Part shown: positions 41,880 through 50,859 of the stretch, one piece after another | How the letters are laid out: each line of letters starts with the position of its first letter | How positions within the stretch are numbered: the first letter of the stretch is position 1 | NCBI RefSeq assembly: GCF_031020795.1 | Contig: NZ_JAVHJP010000001.1 | Location: 966,751 to 1,030,750, forward strand | From: Hydrogenophaga pseudoflava | Lineage (GTDB): Bacteria; Pseudomonadota; Gammaproteobacteria; Burkholderiales; Burkholderiaceae_C | Direction: 5' to 3' | DNA length: 64,000 nt | Notes under the pieces: model-generated | What the model was told of the DNA's origin: nothing | Database searches by the model: none | The model's input: only the letters and a program-made list of their open reading frames with translations | Position numbers and translations under genes: made by a program

Positions 41880-43244
41880 TTGAAGTTCACCTCTCGCCAC
41901 AACCAACTGCCCACCCTGGCACGAGCCACCAGCGATTCCCTGCTGTCCAGCATCGCCCGCCATCCCCGCCGCGTGATGGCCGGCATCGGTGTGCTGCTGC
42001 TGGGCACTGGCGTCACCGCCTTCGGCATTGCCCCCCTGGCCCCTGATGCCTCCCTGCTGCCCGTTCGGCAGGTGGTCGAAGAGATCCAGGCCCAGCCACT
42101 GGCCCCGCTCGAAGGAGCGGCGCTCGACACCTGGTCGCTCTTCCGCAGCGACACCCTGCGGCGCGACGACACCCCTCAGAGCCTGCTGCAGCGCCTGGGG
42201 GTGGTGGATGCGGCGGCGGTCGCCCTGTTCCGCAGCGACAGCAATGCCCACGAGCTGTTTGCGGGCCGGACCGGCAAGCTCGTCACCGTGGAAGCCAACA
42301 GCCGCCAGGAACTGGTCCGGCTGACAGCCCGCTGGCTGCCCGACGATGGCCGCAGCTTCCAGCGCCTGGTGATCGAGCGCCAGGGCGACGGCTTCAGCTC
42401 CCGTGTGGAAAGTGGTGAACTCACCGTCCAGTCACGACTGGCCAGCGGTGTGATCCGCAGTTCCCTGTTCGCTGCCACCGACGAAGCCGGTCTGCCGGAC
42501 AGCGTGGCCGTGCAACTGGCAGAAATGTTCTCCGGCGACATCGACTTCCGGCGCGACCTTCGCGAGGGCGACCGTTTCTCCGTGGTGTACGAGAGCCTGG
42601 AAGCCGATGGCGAGTCGCTTCGTGCCGGCCGCGTGCTAAGCGCCGAGTTCATCAACGACGGGCGAGAGCACGAGGCCGTCTGGTTCGAAGAACCCGGACT
42701 CAAAGGCGCCTATTACGGCTTTGATGGCCAGAGCTCGCGCAAGTCCTACCTCGCCTCGCCGCTGGAATTCTCGCGGGTGAGCAGTGGCTACGGCATGCGC
42801 TTCCACCCCATCTCCGGCCAGCAGAAGGCCCACCTCGGCGTGGACTACGCGGCCCCCACTGGCACGCCGGTGCGCACCATCGGCGACGGCGTGGTGACCT
42901 TCGCCGGCTGGCAGCGCGGGTACGGCAACACCATCGAGGTGCGGCACCGCGACAACCAGACGACGCTCTTTGGCCACCTCAGCCGCATCGACGTCAAAGT
43001 GGGCCAGAAGGTCGCCCAAGGGGAGTTCATTGGCGCGGTCGGTTCCACCGGACTGTCCACCGGTCCCCACCTGCATTTCGAGTTCCGCGACAATGGCGTG
43101 CACCAGGATCCGCTGGCCATCGCCCGCCGGAGCGAGAGCATCCCGGTGAGCCCCGCAGCCCGTGCCCGTTTCGACGCCGTCGCCCAGTCGATGCGGACGC
43201 AACTCGACGCCGCGGCCATGGTTCAGCAAGCCAGCGCGCAATAA
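41880..43244 (+). CDS. M23 family metallopeptidase (murein endopeptidase)
   Basis: 454-residue envelope protein. An N-terminal membrane anchor (about 34-52) is followed by OapA/LysM-like domains and a C-terminal LytM domain. The zinc site is formed by HLGVDYAAPTGTPV, and by HLHFEFRDNG, with GFGMRFHP-type SGYGMRFHPISG before it. Such enzymes (MepM-like) cut peptidoglycan cross-links during growth or division. The start is a TTG at 41880 without a clear ribosome site; a GTG/ATG near 41970 would lose the anchor. A bidirectional terminator follows. Confidence 0.88.
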   Translation: MKFTSRHNQLPTLARATSDSLLSSIARHPRRVMAGIGVLLLGTGVTAFGIAPLAPDASLLPVRQVVEEIQAQPLAPLEGAALDTWSLFRSDTLRRDDTPQSLLQRLGVVDAAAVALFRSDSNAHELFAGRTGKLVTVEANSRQELVRLTARWLPDDGRSFQRLVIERQGDGFSSRVESGELTVQSRLASGVIRSSLFAATDEAGLPDSVAVQLAEMFSGDIDFRRDLREGDRFSVVYESLEADGESLRAGRVLSAEFINDGREHEAVWFEEPGLKGAYYGFDGQSSRKSYLASPLEFSRVSSGYGMRFHPISGQQKAHLGVDYAAPTGTPVRTIGDGVVTFAGWQRGYGNTIEVRHRDNQTTLFGHLSRIDVKVGQKVAQGEFIGAVGSTGLSTGPHLHFEFRDNGVHQDPLAIARRSESIPVSPAARARFDAVAQSMRTQLDAAAMVQQASAQ

Positions 43245-43265
43245 GCGACGCACCCGCCAGTGCCA

Positions 43266-43298
43266 AACAAAAAGGGAGCCATGGGCTCCCTTTTTGTT
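43266..43298. terminator. Bidirectional terminator between the M23 peptidase gene and erpA
   Basis: A 15-bp perfect stem contains GGGAGCC and GGCTCCC around an ATG loop, with A5 on the left and T5 on the right. It serves both converging genes, lying 22 bases after the M23 stop and 19 bases before the erpA stop. Confidence 0.92.
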
Positions 43299-43316
43299 GC
43301 CAGCTTGAAAGAGGGC

Positions 43317-43682
43317 TCAGACGCTGAAGCTGGATCCGCAGCCACAGGTGGTGGTGGCATTCGGGTTGCGGATCACGAACTGGGCCCCTTCGAGGTCTTC
43401 CTTGTAGTCGATCTCGGCACCCACCAGGTACTGGTAGCTCATGGCATCAATGAGCAGGGACACGCCGTTCTTCGTCATCTGCGTGTCGTCCTCGTTCACC
43501 ACCTCGTCAAAGGTGAAGCCATACTGGAAGCCGGAGCAGCCTCCGCCCTGAACGAACACGCGCAGCTTGAGGTCCGGATTGCCCTCCTCGGCCACCAGAT
43601 CGGCCACCTTGGCGGCGGCGCTGTCGGTGAAGATCAGGGGTGCGGGCATTTCGGTCTGGGTGGATTCGGCGACGGCGCTCAT
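43317..43682 (-). CDS. erpA: Iron-sulfur cluster insertion protein ErpA
   Basis: 121-residue A-type carrier that delivers Fe-S clusters to target enzymes, including isoprenoid-synthesis enzymes. The three cluster cysteines are present in GGGCSGF and the C-terminal [25 protein letters not shown] and [10 protein letters not shown] are also typical. Length is standard. It stands alone, separated from isc genes, with the bactofilin gene upstream on the same strand. Confidence 0.95.
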   Translation of the reverse strand: MSAVAESTQTEMPAPLIFTDSAAAKVADLVAEEGNPDLKLRVFVQGGGCSGFQYGFTFDEVVNEDDTQMTKNGVSLLIDAMSYQYLVGAEIDYKEDLEGAQFVIRNPNATTTCGCGSSFSV

Positions 43683-43772
43683 GGTGTTCCTCGGTACGGT
43701 GGGGCGGTGGCGTGCGAGCCTGACTCACACACGCTGACCCCGAATGGTAGGGCAAATCACTCGGGATTGCGC

Positions 43773-44171
43773 TCAGCCGTTGTTTGCCGCCAGTTTCAGT
43801 GTGGGTTTGTCTTCGAGACTGCCGGTCATGGGCTTGAGCTGACCCGCAATGGTGGCCCCCTGGTGCATTTCCAGCGACTTGTAGGACACGTCGCCTTCGA
43901 TGCGGGCCTTGGGTTGCAGTTCCAGCAGCTCGAAGGCGAACACCGGCCCCTTGACCGTGCCGTTGATGATCACATGATCGGCGTGTATCTGACCCGTCAC
44001 GCTGGCCGACTCACTGATCACCAGGATGCTGGGCTGCTCGTCGCTGGCACGGATGTCACCCACCACATCGCCGTCCACCCGCAGCCCGTCGTGAAACAGC
44101 ACATTGCCTTCGATCCGGGTGCCCTGCGCGATCAGACTCTTGATGGGTGGCTGCTTTTTCTTGTTGAACAT
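43773..44171 (-). CDS. Bactofilin
   Basis: 132-residue bactofilin, a cytoskeletal protein that polymerises without nucleotide. The central beta-helix shows short repeats (GTRIEGNVLFHDGLRVDGDVVGDI, split over residues 17-40, then SVTGQIHADHVIINGTVKG). The polar ends are short, MFNKKKQ and a C-terminal SLEDKPTLKL. Bactofilins localise cell-wall enzymes, and an M23 endopeptidase gene lies 0.5 kb away, a pairing seen in other bacteria. The DUF6776 membrane coiled-coil gene is immediately upstream on the same strand. Confidence 0.93.
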   Translation of the reverse strand: MFNKKKQPPIKSLIAQGTRIEGNVLFHDGLRVDGDVVGDIRASDEQPSILVISESASVTGQIHADHVIINGTVKGPVFAFELLELQPKARIEGDVSYKSLEMHQGATIAGQLKPMTGSLEDKPTLKLAANNG

Positions 44172-44193
44172 GTCGTGCTCCGGTGCAACGGAA

Positions 44194-44901
44194 TCAGAGT
44201 TTGATGGTGTGCAGAGCCTTCACGGCCCCACCCTGGAGGATTCTGGCGGAGACGGTTTTTACCACGGCCTGCGGCGGCACGTCCACCAGCCCTTCCTGCC
44301 GCAGATAGCCCTTGATCAGCACCGCCTGTGGCGTCGACGCGTGCTGCGCCGCCCAGGGTTTGCCGTCGAGCGTGCCGGTGAAACTGATCTCCAGCTGCCC
44401 CTTGAACTCGGGGGCGTTCTTTTCAGCCTGGATCATCAGGACCTGCCATCGGAGCTGGGCCTCGGCGACCCGTTCAATCTGAAGCCCCCGGATGCTCAAA
44501 GCATCGGAACCGGTGCCAGGAATCAGGCGCTCGAAGAAACCGAGATCACTGCGCAGCGTCAGGTTGTCGGCCTGCAGCTGCCGTATCTGCAGGAGCAGTT
44601 GCTCCTGCGCGGTCTTCTCGGTGGTCAGCAGGCTCTCGGAAGTATTGGCCACAGATTGCGCCTTGCCCAGGGCCTCCCGCAGCTGCCGCACTTCGGCGCG
44701 CAATGTCTGCAGCTCCTGTTTGGCATTTCGATCCAGCCCGGCAATCTCCTTCCCGAACTCGAAGGCCCAGAGTGCCAGTGCCCCGGAGAACCCCAGCACC
44801 ACCGCCGCCAGCAGCCAGCGCAGCGGCCAGGGCGTGGCGCTGCGAATGGCCATGCGCGGCGCACTGACCGTCAGCCTTCGGCGCAGCAAACGCAACCTCA
44901 T
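44194..44901 (-). CDS. DUF6776-type membrane coiled-coil protein
   Basis: 235-residue protein. A basic N-terminus is followed by one transmembrane helix (about 28-48), then a coiled coil (about 55-115, heptads in KQELQTLRAEVRQLREAL) and a C-terminal beta-rich domain (RWQVLMIQAEKN, QLEISFTGTLDGK, AVLIKGYLRQEG). It resembles the DUF6776 family found beside bactofilin genes in Burkholderiales. It would face the periplasm and may link bactofilin to wall enzymes; this is inference. Confidence 0.72.
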   Translation of the reverse strand: MRLRLLRRRLTVSAPRMAIRSATPWPLRWLLAAVVLGFSGALALWAFEFGKEIAGLDRNAKQELQTLRAEVRQLREALGKAQSVANTSESLLTTEKTAQEQLLLQIRQLQADNLTLRSDLGFFERLIPGTGSDALSIRGLQIERVAEAQLRWQVLMIQAEKNAPEFKGQLEISFTGTLDGKPWAAQHASTPQAVLIKGYLRQEGLVDVPPQAVVKTVSARILQGGAVKALHTIKL

Positions 44902-44931
44902 CGGACGGCTCCTTTCCGGAAACAGATGGTC

Positions 44932-44974
44932 ACAAAAAACAAAAACCGCCCCAAGACGAGCTTGAAGGCGGTTT
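44932..44974 (-). terminator. Rho-independent terminator after rplM-rpsI
   Basis: AAACCGCC (44943-44950) pairs with GGCGGTTT (44967-44974), and the inner CAAG/CTTG pair extends the stem. On the minus strand a T-rich tract (complement of 44932-44945) follows. It begins 20 bases past the rpsI stop. Confidence 0.88.
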
Positions 44975-44994
44975 CTGCGGCAGTGAACAGCGAA

Positions 44995-45387
44995 TTAGCG
45001 CTTGCTGAACTGCTTGGCGCGGCGTGCAGAACGCAGACCGACCTTTTTACGCTCGACCTCGCGAGCGTCGCGGGTCACGAAGCCAGCGTTGGACAGCTCG
45101 GACTTCAGTGCGGCGTCGTAGTCGATCAGGGCGCGGGTGATGCCGTGGCGGACGGCGCCGGCCTGGCCGGATTCACCACCACCGTGCACGTTCACCTGGA
45201 TGTCGAACGCCTCTGCGTTGTTCGTCAGCAGCAGGGGCTGCTTGGCGATCATGATCGAGGTCTGGCGGCCGAAGAACTGCTCGATGTCCTTGCCGTTGAC
45301 CGTGATCTTGCCGGTGCCTTTTTTCAGAAACACACGGGCGACGCTGGATTTGCGACGGCCGGTGCCATTGTTCCATTCACCAATCAT
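44995..45387 (-). CDS. rpsI: 30S ribosomal protein S9
   Basis: 130-residue S9. It shows [24 protein letters not shown] at 8-31 (first and last parts GTGRRKSS and GTGKITVN), [15 protein letters not shown] and the C-terminal tail [12 protein letters not shown], whose last residues contact P-site tRNA. It follows rplM by ten bases in the conserved rplM-rpsI operon. Confidence 0.98.
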   Translation of the reverse strand: MIGEWNNGTGRRKSSVARVFLKKGTGKITVNGKDIEQFFGRQTSIMIAKQPLLLTNNAEAFDIQVNVHGGGESGQAGAVRHGITRALIDYDAALKSELSNAGFVTRDAREVERKKVGLRSARRAKQFSKR

Positions 45388-45397
45388 CGTCGGCTCC

Positions 45398-45829
45398 TCA
45401 GATGTCCAGCACTTGCGGCTGTTGGGCGGTGTGCGGGTGCTCGGCGCCGCCGTACACCTTGAGCTTCTTGATCATGGCGTAGCCCAGAGGACCCTTGGGC
45501 AGCATGCCCTTGACGGCCTTCTCGAGCGCGCGGCCGGGGTGCTTGGCCTGCATGTCGCGGAAGCTGGTGGCGTAGATACCGCCCGGGAAGCCCGAGTGAC
45601 GGTAGTACATCTTGTCGGTGTTCTTGGCACCGGTCACACGCAGCTTGGCTGCATTGATGATGACGATGAAGTCACCGGTGTCGACGTGAGGCGTGTAGAT
45701 GGCCTTGTGCTTGCCGCGCAGACGGAGGGCCACTTCACTGGCGACCCGTCCGAGAACCTTGTCGGTTGCGTCAATCACAAACCACTCGTGCTTCACGTCA
45801 GCGGGCTTGGCGCTGAACGTTTTGGTCAT
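45398..45829 (-). CDS. rplM: 50S ribosomal protein L13
   Basis: 143-residue L13 with the family motifs [44 protein letters not shown] and [20 protein letters not shown] 45829 is the conserved start; the frame upstream to 45955 is leader. A sigma-70-like promoter at 45954-45983 would give an approximately 118-base untranslated leader, room for translational feedback as known for other r-protein operons. Confidence 0.98.
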   Translation of the reverse strand: MTKTFSAKPADVKHEWFVIDATDKVLGRVASEVALRLRGKHKAIYTPHVDTGDFIVIINAAKLRVTGAKNTDKMYYRHSGFPGGIYATSFRDMQAKHPGRALEKAVKGMLPKGPLGYAMIKKLKVYGGAEHPHTAQQPQVLDI

Positions 45830-45953
45830 GAGTTTTCTCTTGCGAGTTGGTTTGGCGGACCCTTTTCCACGGTCGGTCGTTCTCTGACGGAACGCTCTTA
45901 GGTGGTGTTCAAACACTTCGCCGCGGGGCCACGAAATCGCTGCGAAGCCGAGC

Positions 45954-45983
45954 ATTGTACGATTTTTCGCCGCTGGCTGGCAA
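45954..45983 (-). promoter_or_regulatory. Sigma-70-like promoter of rplM-rpsI
   Basis: On the minus strand TTGCCA is followed after 18 bases by TACAAT, a good -35/-10 pair. It points toward rplM and lies in the gap shared with the divergent rlmJ gene. Confidence 0.55.
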
Positions 45984-46023
45984 ACAGGACCCGCAACGGG
46001 TCGGCCGGCGCTACCATCGCCCG

Positions 46024-46938
46024 ATGTTCAGTTACCGCCACGCCTTTCATGCCGGCAACCACGCCGACGTGCTCAAACACATCACCCTGATGGCCACGCT
46101 GCGCCACTTGATGAAGAAGGAGGCGGGCATCACCCTGGTCGACACCCACGCGGGCGCCGGTCTCTACCGGCTGGACGGCGACTACGCCGAAAAGGGCGGT
46201 GAAGCGGCTGATGGCATTGTGAAGCTGATGGCGGCAATGAGGCCGGCCACCGGCACGCCACCCACGTCCACCACGGCGCTGGACGACTACCTCGACCTGA
46301 TTGCGGGCTTCAACCCGGACGGCCAGTTGCGCATCTACCCGGGTTCGCCGTTCGTGATGCAGTCGCTGATGCGCGCAGAATCGCGCGACCGCCTGAAACT
46401 CTTCGAGCTGCACCCGACCGACAGCCGCACGCTGAGCGCCAACATCGCCCAGCTCGAAGCCGGGCGCCAAATCGCGGTGGCGCTGCAGGACGGCTTTGAG
46501 GGGCTCAAGCCCCTGCTGCCACCCCCGCCCTCGGCGTCGGGCTCCAAGCGCGCCCTGGTGCTGATCGATCCGAGCTACGAGATCAAGAGCGATTACGCGA
46601 AAGTGAGCGCCTGCATACAGGAGTGTCTCAAGCGCTTCCCCACGGGCACTTATCTGGTCTGGTACCCGGTCATTCCCCGCGCCGAGGCGCACGACCTGCC
46701 GCGCCGACTCAAGACCCTGTGCAACCAGGCCCAGCGCTCCTGGCTGCACGCCACGCTGAGCATCGGGCATGGCCCGCTGGCCCTCGGCGAGCGCCCGGGC
46801 CTGACCGCCAGCGGCATGTTCGTGGTCAACCCGCCGCACACACTGAAGGCCGAGCTGCAGGCCACGCTGCCACTGCTCGTGACGCTGCTCGGACGGGGCC
46901 GCGGCCAGTCGAAGTCCGTGGAAGCCAGCGGGGCCTGA
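46024..46938 (+). CDS. rlmJ: 23S rRNA (adenine2030-N6)-methyltransferase
   Basis: 304-residue RlmJ. It begins [19 protein letters not shown], which holds the RNA-binding and SAM-binding start of this family. Further motifs are [11 protein letters not shown], the catalytic LIDPSYE (the DPPY-type motif with Ser in place of the second Pro), and YLVWYPVI. No clear ribosome site precedes the ATG, though the start matches homologs. The in-frame extension to 45847 is rejected. Confidence 0.93.
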   Translation: MFSYRHAFHAGNHADVLKHITLMATLRHLMKKEAGITLVDTHAGAGLYRLDGDYAEKGGEAADGIVKLMAAMRPATGTPPTSTTALDDYLDLIAGFNPDGQLRIYPGSPFVMQSLMRAESRDRLKLFELHPTDSRTLSANIAQLEAGRQIAVALQDGFEGLKPLLPPPPSASGSKRALVLIDPSYEIKSDYAKVSACIQECLKRFPTGTYLVWYPVIPRAEAHDLPRRLKTLCNQAQRSWLHATLSIGHGPLALGERPGLTASGMFVVNPPHTLKAELQATLPLLVTLLGRGRGQSKSVEASGA

Positions 46939-46991
46939 GGAGCGAACCACAGGCCCCGGGTAAATCCCGACCCGCCACCGGCGAATTAACC

Positions 46992-47007
46992 AACCGACCG
47001 GTCGGTT
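46992..47007. promoter_or_regulatory. Perfect 16-bp palindrome, PaaR/TetR-type operator
   Basis: AACCGACCGGTCGGTT is fully symmetric and of the kind bound by TetR-family repressors of phenylacetate genes. It overlaps the expected -35 region of a promoter whose -10, TATACT, is at 47015-47020, so binding would block paa transcription. The repressor gene is not in the window. Confidence 0.75.
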
Positions 47008-47014
47008 AATTCCC

Positions 47015-47020
47015 TATACT
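47015..47020 (+). promoter_or_regulatory. -10 element of the paa promoter
   Basis: TATACT differs from the sigma-70 -10 consensus (TATAAT) at one base. It lies just downstream of the palindrome and about 38 bases before the paaA start. Confidence 0.5.
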
Positions 47021-47057
47021 GCGTTTCCACCCCGCCTGACGGGTGCAGGAGACGCGC

Positions 47058-48080
47058 ATGTACACCCAGTCTTTTTCAGTCGCCGACGGCGACGCCAAGG
47101 GCGCACCCAAGGCCGGTGCCACCCCCATCCGCGCCGAGGACGCCGCGCTGCAGGCGCATTTCGACACCGTGATCGACGCCGACGGCAAGGTCGAACCGCG
47201 CGACTGGATGCCAGAGGCCTACCGCAAGACCTTGGTGCGCCAGATCAGCCAGCACGCCCACAGCGAGATCGTCGGCATGCTGCCCGAGGGCAACTGGATC
47301 AGCCGCGCACCCAGCCTCAAACGCAAGGCCATCCTGATCGCCAAGGTGCAGGACGAGGGGGGCCACGGTCTGTATCTGTACAGCGCCGCCGAAACCCTGG
47401 GCACCAGCCGCGACCAGATGCTGGACGCGCTGCACAGCGGCAAGGCCAAGTACAGCTCGATCTTCAACTACCCGACGCTCAACTGGGCGGACGTGGGCGT
47501 GATCGGCTGGCTGGTGGACGGCGCGGCGATCATGAACCAGATCCCGCTGTGCCGCTGCAGCTACGGGCCGTATGCGCGCGCCATGATCCGCGTCTGCAAG
47601 GAAGAGAGCTTCCACCAGCGCCAGGGCTACGAGGCCCTGCTGGTGATGATGCAGGGCACGGCCGGGCAGAAGGCCATGGTGCAGGACGCCGTGAACCGCT
47701 ATTGGTGGAAGTGCCTCGCCATGTTCGGCCCACCGGACGCCGACAGCCCCCACAGCGTGCAGGGCATGCGCTGGGGCATCAAGCGCATCAGCAACGACGA
47801 CCTGCGCCAGAAGTTCATCGACGCCACCGTGCCACAGGCCGAGGTGCTGGGCGTGACCCTGCCCGACCCCGACCTGAGGTGGAACGAAGCACGCGGTCAC
47901 TACGACTACGGACAGATCGACTGGGACGAGTTCTGGGCCACGGTCAACGGAAACGGCCCGATGAACAAAGAGCGCCTGGCCACCCGGGTCAAGGCGCACG
48001 AGCAAGGGGCCTGGGTGCGCGAAGCCGCCCTCGCCCACGCCACCAAGCAGCAACAACGCCAACAGAAGGAGGCTGCATGA
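47058..48080 (+). CDS. paaA: Phenylacetyl-CoA 1,2-epoxidase catalytic subunit
   Basis: 340-residue di-iron catalytic subunit that epoxidises the ring of phenylacetyl-CoA. Iron-ligand motifs are seen in [17 protein letters not shown] and [13 protein letters not shown]; the substrate-region [18 protein letters not shown] (about 68-85) is conserved. ATG 47058 follows an AGGAGA ribosome site; an in-frame GTG-type start at 47043 is less likely. It leads paaABCDE and overlaps paaB by ATGA. Confidence 0.96.
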   Translation: MYTQSFSVADGDAKGAPKAGATPIRAEDAALQAHFDTVIDADGKVEPRDWMPEAYRKTLVRQISQHAHSEIVGMLPEGNWISRAPSLKRKAILIAKVQDEGGHGLYLYSAAETLGTSRDQMLDALHSGKAKYSSIFNYPTLNWADVGVIGWLVDGAAIMNQIPLCRCSYGPYARAMIRVCKEESFHQRQGYEALLVMMQGTAGQKAMVQDAVNRYWWKCLAMFGPPDADSPHSVQGMRWGIKRISNDDLRQKFIDATVPQAEVLGVTLPDPDLRWNEARGHYDYGQIDWDEFWATVNGNGPMNKERLATRVKAHEQGAWVREAALAHATKQQQRQQKEAA

Positions 48081-48373
48081 ACGCGCCCGCTTTGAAGGAA
48101 TGGCCCCTCTGGGAAGTCTTTGTCCGCAGCAAGCAGGGCCTGGAACACAAGCACTGCGGAAGCCTGCACGCCAGCGATGCGCGCCACGCGCTGCAGATGG
48201 CGCGCGACGTCTACACCCGCCGCCAGGAAGGGGTGAGCATCTGGGTCGTGCCCTCGACCGCCATCACGGCCAGCGAGCCCGACAGCAAGGACAGCTTCTT
48301 CGACCCCGCGGCCGACAAGGTCTACCGGCACCCCACCTTTTACGAGATTCCGGAAAAAGTGGGGCACATGTGA
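48077..48373 (+). CDS. paaB: Phenylacetyl-CoA epoxidase subunit PaaB
   Basis: 98-residue small subunit, which bridges PaaAC units. It has [35 protein letters not shown] and the typical SIWVVPS strand. Overlaps both neighbours (ATGA with paaA, and the first base of the paaC start with its stop). Confidence 0.95.
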   Translation: MNAPALKEWPLWEVFVRSKQGLEHKHCGSLHASDARHALQMARDVYTRRQEGVSIWVVPSTAITASEPDSKDSFFDPAADKVYRHPTFYEIPEKVGHM

Positions 48374-49215
48374 TGAAGGCGCCGGTCGACTATTTGCTGC
48401 ACCTCGCCGACAGCGCCCTGGTGCTGGGGCAGCGCAACGCCGAGTGGTGCGGCCATGGCCCCATCCTCGAGGAAGACCTGGCCCTGGCCAACAACAGCCT
48501 GGACCTGATCGGACAGGCCCGCCTGCTCTACCAGCACGCGGCCGACCTGATCAACAGCGACGCCGCACTGGCGCAGCGCTTCGCGCACCTGCAGGGCGCG
48601 CGTCAGGATGGCCGGGTGACCGAAGACACCCTGGCCTACTTCCGCGACACCGCCGAGTTCCGCAACCACACGCTCATGGAGTTGCCGCACCACGGCGCAC
48701 TGGTCGGCTATGCGGTGGCCGAGCGCGACTACGCCACCACCATCACCCGCAACTTCCTGGTCAGCGCCCTCATGGTGCTGGTCTGGGACCGGCTGCAGGC
48801 GTCGAAGGACGCGCAGCTGGCCGGCATCGCGGCCAAGTCGCTCAAGGAGGTGCGCTACCACCTGCAACACGCGGGCGACTGGCTGGTGCGCTTCGGCGAC
48901 GGCACCGAAGAATCGCACCACCGCGCCCAGGCCGCCGTCGACCACCTGCTGCCCTACTGCGAGGCTTTCTGGCAGCCCGGCCCGGCCGAGCGCGCCGCGG
49001 CGCAGGACGGCACCGGTGTGGACATCACCGCGCTGCGCGGCGACTGGAACACGCTGGTCAACGAAACGCTGGCCGAGGCCACGCTGACGCGCCACGACCA
49101 GCCGCACCAGGGCTATGTGGCCCAGGGCCATGTGGGCGTGCACACAGAGCACCTGGGCTTCCTGCTGGCCGAGATGCAGAGCCTGGCCCGCGCCCACCCG
49201 ACCGCCGTCTGGTGA
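48373..49215 (+). CDS. paaC: Phenylacetyl-CoA epoxidase structural subunit PaaC
   Basis: 280-residue partner of PaaA, a degenerate ferritin-like subunit. Motifs are YLLHLADSALVLGQRNAEWCG, GPILEEDLALANNSLDLIGQAR and RDTAEFRNHTLMELPHG-type sequence (here PHHG). The start ATG shares its first base with the paaB stop. Confidence 0.95.
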   Translation: MKAPVDYLLHLADSALVLGQRNAEWCGHGPILEEDLALANNSLDLIGQARLLYQHAADLINSDAALAQRFAHLQGARQDGRVTEDTLAYFRDTAEFRNHTLMELPHHGALVGYAVAERDYATTITRNFLVSALMVLVWDRLQASKDAQLAGIAAKSLKEVRYHLQHAGDWLVRFGDGTEESHHRAQAAVDHLLPYCEAFWQPGPAERAAAQDGTGVDITALRGDWNTLVNETLAEATLTRHDQPHQGYVAQGHVGVHTEHLGFLLAEMQSLARAHPTAVW

Positions 49216-49220
49216 ACCCC

Positions 49221-49745
49221 ATGGGCGTGGCCGCCGATTCGTCCCTGCAGGCCGTGGCCCAGGCCGTGGCGCACTTGGCCGACCCGGAGATTCCGGTGAT
49301 GAGCCTGGGTGAGCTGGGCATCCTTCGCGCCGTGCGCGTGGGAAGCGACGGTGTGCCGGAGGTGGTCATCACGCCCACCTACAGCGGCTGCCCGGCCATG
49401 GGCCAGATCGAGGACGACATCGTGGCGACGCTGCGTGATGCGGGACTGCCCGGCCGCGTGGTGACCCAGCTCTCGCCCGCCTGGACCACCGACTGGATGA
49501 GCGAAGCCGCGAAAGAGAAGTTGCGCGCCTACGGCATCGCGCCACCGCAGTGCGGCAGCCAGCCCGCCTCGCCCGCCGGTGTGCTGCAGTTCAGCCGGCA
49601 CGCGGCCACACCGGTTCGTGTCCCCTGCCCGCAATGCGGATCGCACAACACGACACAGACCGCGCCTTTCGGCTCCACGGCCTGCAAGGCACTTCACCGC
49701 TGCCTGGACTGCCTGGAACCCTTCGACTATTTCAAGCCGTACTGA
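49221..49745 (+). CDS. paaD: Phenylacetate degradation protein PaaD (Fe-S assembly type)
   Basis: 174-residue protein needed for epoxidase activity, thought to help mature its iron-sulfur or di-iron centres. The N-terminal MIP18/SufT-like domain has DPEIPVMSLGELGIL and the Cys in TPTYSGCPAM. A C-terminal zinc ribbon has CPQCGSHNT and CLDCLEPF. GTG 49212 overlapping paaC or ATG 49221 may start it; the ATG is preferred. Confidence 0.93.
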   Translation: MGVAADSSLQAVAQAVAHLADPEIPVMSLGELGILRAVRVGSDGVPEVVITPTYSGCPAMGQIEDDIVATLRDAGLPGRVVTQLSPAWTTDWMSEAAKEKLRAYGIAPPQCGSQPASPAGVLQFSRHAATPVRVPCPQCGSHNTTQTAPFGSTACKALHRCLDCLEPFDYFKPY

Positions 49746-49748
49746 ACC

Positions 49749-50858
49749 ATGAGCACCGCCGCCTCCCGCTTCCACGAACTCACCGTTTCCCGCGTCGATC
49801 CGGAAGCGGCCGGCGCGGTCGCCGTCTCGCTGGCGATTCCCGAGCCCCTGCGCGAGACCTTCGCATTCGAGCCCGGCCAGTTCCTGACCCTGCGCGCCGA
49901 CATCGGCGGCCAGGACGTGCGCCGCAGCTACTCCATCAGCAGCCCGCGCAGCCGCCTCGTCGAACATGGTGAAGTCACGCTGGGCATCCGCCCGGTAGAA
50001 GGCGGGGTGTTCTCCAACTGGGCGGCCACGCAGCTCAAGGCGGGCGACACGCTGCGCGTGATGCCGCCGGACGGGCGCTTCACCATCCACAAGCCGCGCG
50101 CGATCCACCGCGTGGGTTTTGCGGCGGGCTCGGGCATCACGCCCATCCTGTCGATCATGACGAGCACCCTGGAAGAGTCGCCCGACGCGAAGTTCACCCT
50201 GGTCTACGGCAACCGCCGCATGGCCAGCGTGATGTTCAACGAGGCCCTGCAGGACCTCAAGGACCGCTACCCGGACCGGCTGACGCTAATCCATGTGCTC
50301 TCGCGCCAGTCGCTGGAGGTGCCGCTGCTCGAAGGCCGCATCGACGGTGCCAAGGTGCGCGAGATCATCGCCGCGCTGCTGCCCGTGGGCAGCATGGACG
50401 AGGTGTTTGTCTGCGGCCCCGAGGCCATGATCGAATCAACGGAACAGGCGCTGCGGGAGGCCGGCGTGCGGCCCGACCGCATCCACACCGAGCGCTTCAC
50501 CTCGCCGACGCTCGAAGCCCTGCCCGCAGAGCAGCGAAAGACCGCGGTGCTCGGTCACCCCGCCGTGCGCACCGACGGCGAGGTGGCCCTGACCGTGGTG
50601 GTCGACGGCAAGTCGCACGCGCTGCGCATGAACCGGGACGAACGCGTGCTCGATGTCGCCCTCGGCGCCGGCCTGGACCTGCCCTGGTCGTGCAAGGGCG
50701 GCGTCTGCTGCACCTGCCGGGCCAAGGTGATGGAGGGCGCGGTGAGCATGGACAAGAACTTCACCCTCGAGCCCTGGGAGACCGACAAGGGCTTCGTGCT
50801 GTCCTGCCAGGCGCGGCCGACCACCAGCACGCTGGTGGTCAGCTACGACGAGCGCTGA
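49749..50858 (+). CDS. paaE: Phenylacetyl-CoA epoxidase reductase PaaE
   Basis: 369-residue ferredoxin-NADPH reductase that supplies electrons to PaaAC. Domains in order are an FAD-binding barrel (RRSYSISSP), an NAD(P)-binding domain (AAGSGITPILSI, VFVCGPEAMI) and a C-terminal plant-type 2Fe-2S domain with the cysteines in SCKGGVCCTC and a fourth in VLSCQARP. It starts three bases after paaD and ends the operon. Thioesterase, ligase and ring-opening genes (paaI, K, Z) are not in the window. Confidence 0.96.
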   Translation: MSTAASRFHELTVSRVDPEAAGAVAVSLAIPEPLRETFAFEPGQFLTLRADIGGQDVRRSYSISSPRSRLVEHGEVTLGIRPVEGGVFSNWAATQLKAGDTLRVMPPDGRFTIHKPRAIHRVGFAAGSGITPILSIMTSTLEESPDAKFTLVYGNRRMASVMFNEALQDLKDRYPDRLTLIHVLSRQSLEVPLLEGRIDGAKVREIIAALLPVGSMDEVFVCGPEAMIESTEQALREAGVRPDRIHTERFTSPTLEALPAEQRKTAVLGHPAVRTDGEVALTVVVDGKSHALRMNRDERVLDVALGAGLDLPWSCKGGVCCTCRAKVMEGAVSMDKNFTLEPWETDKGFVLSCQARPTTSTLVVSYDER

Positions 50859-50859
50859 A

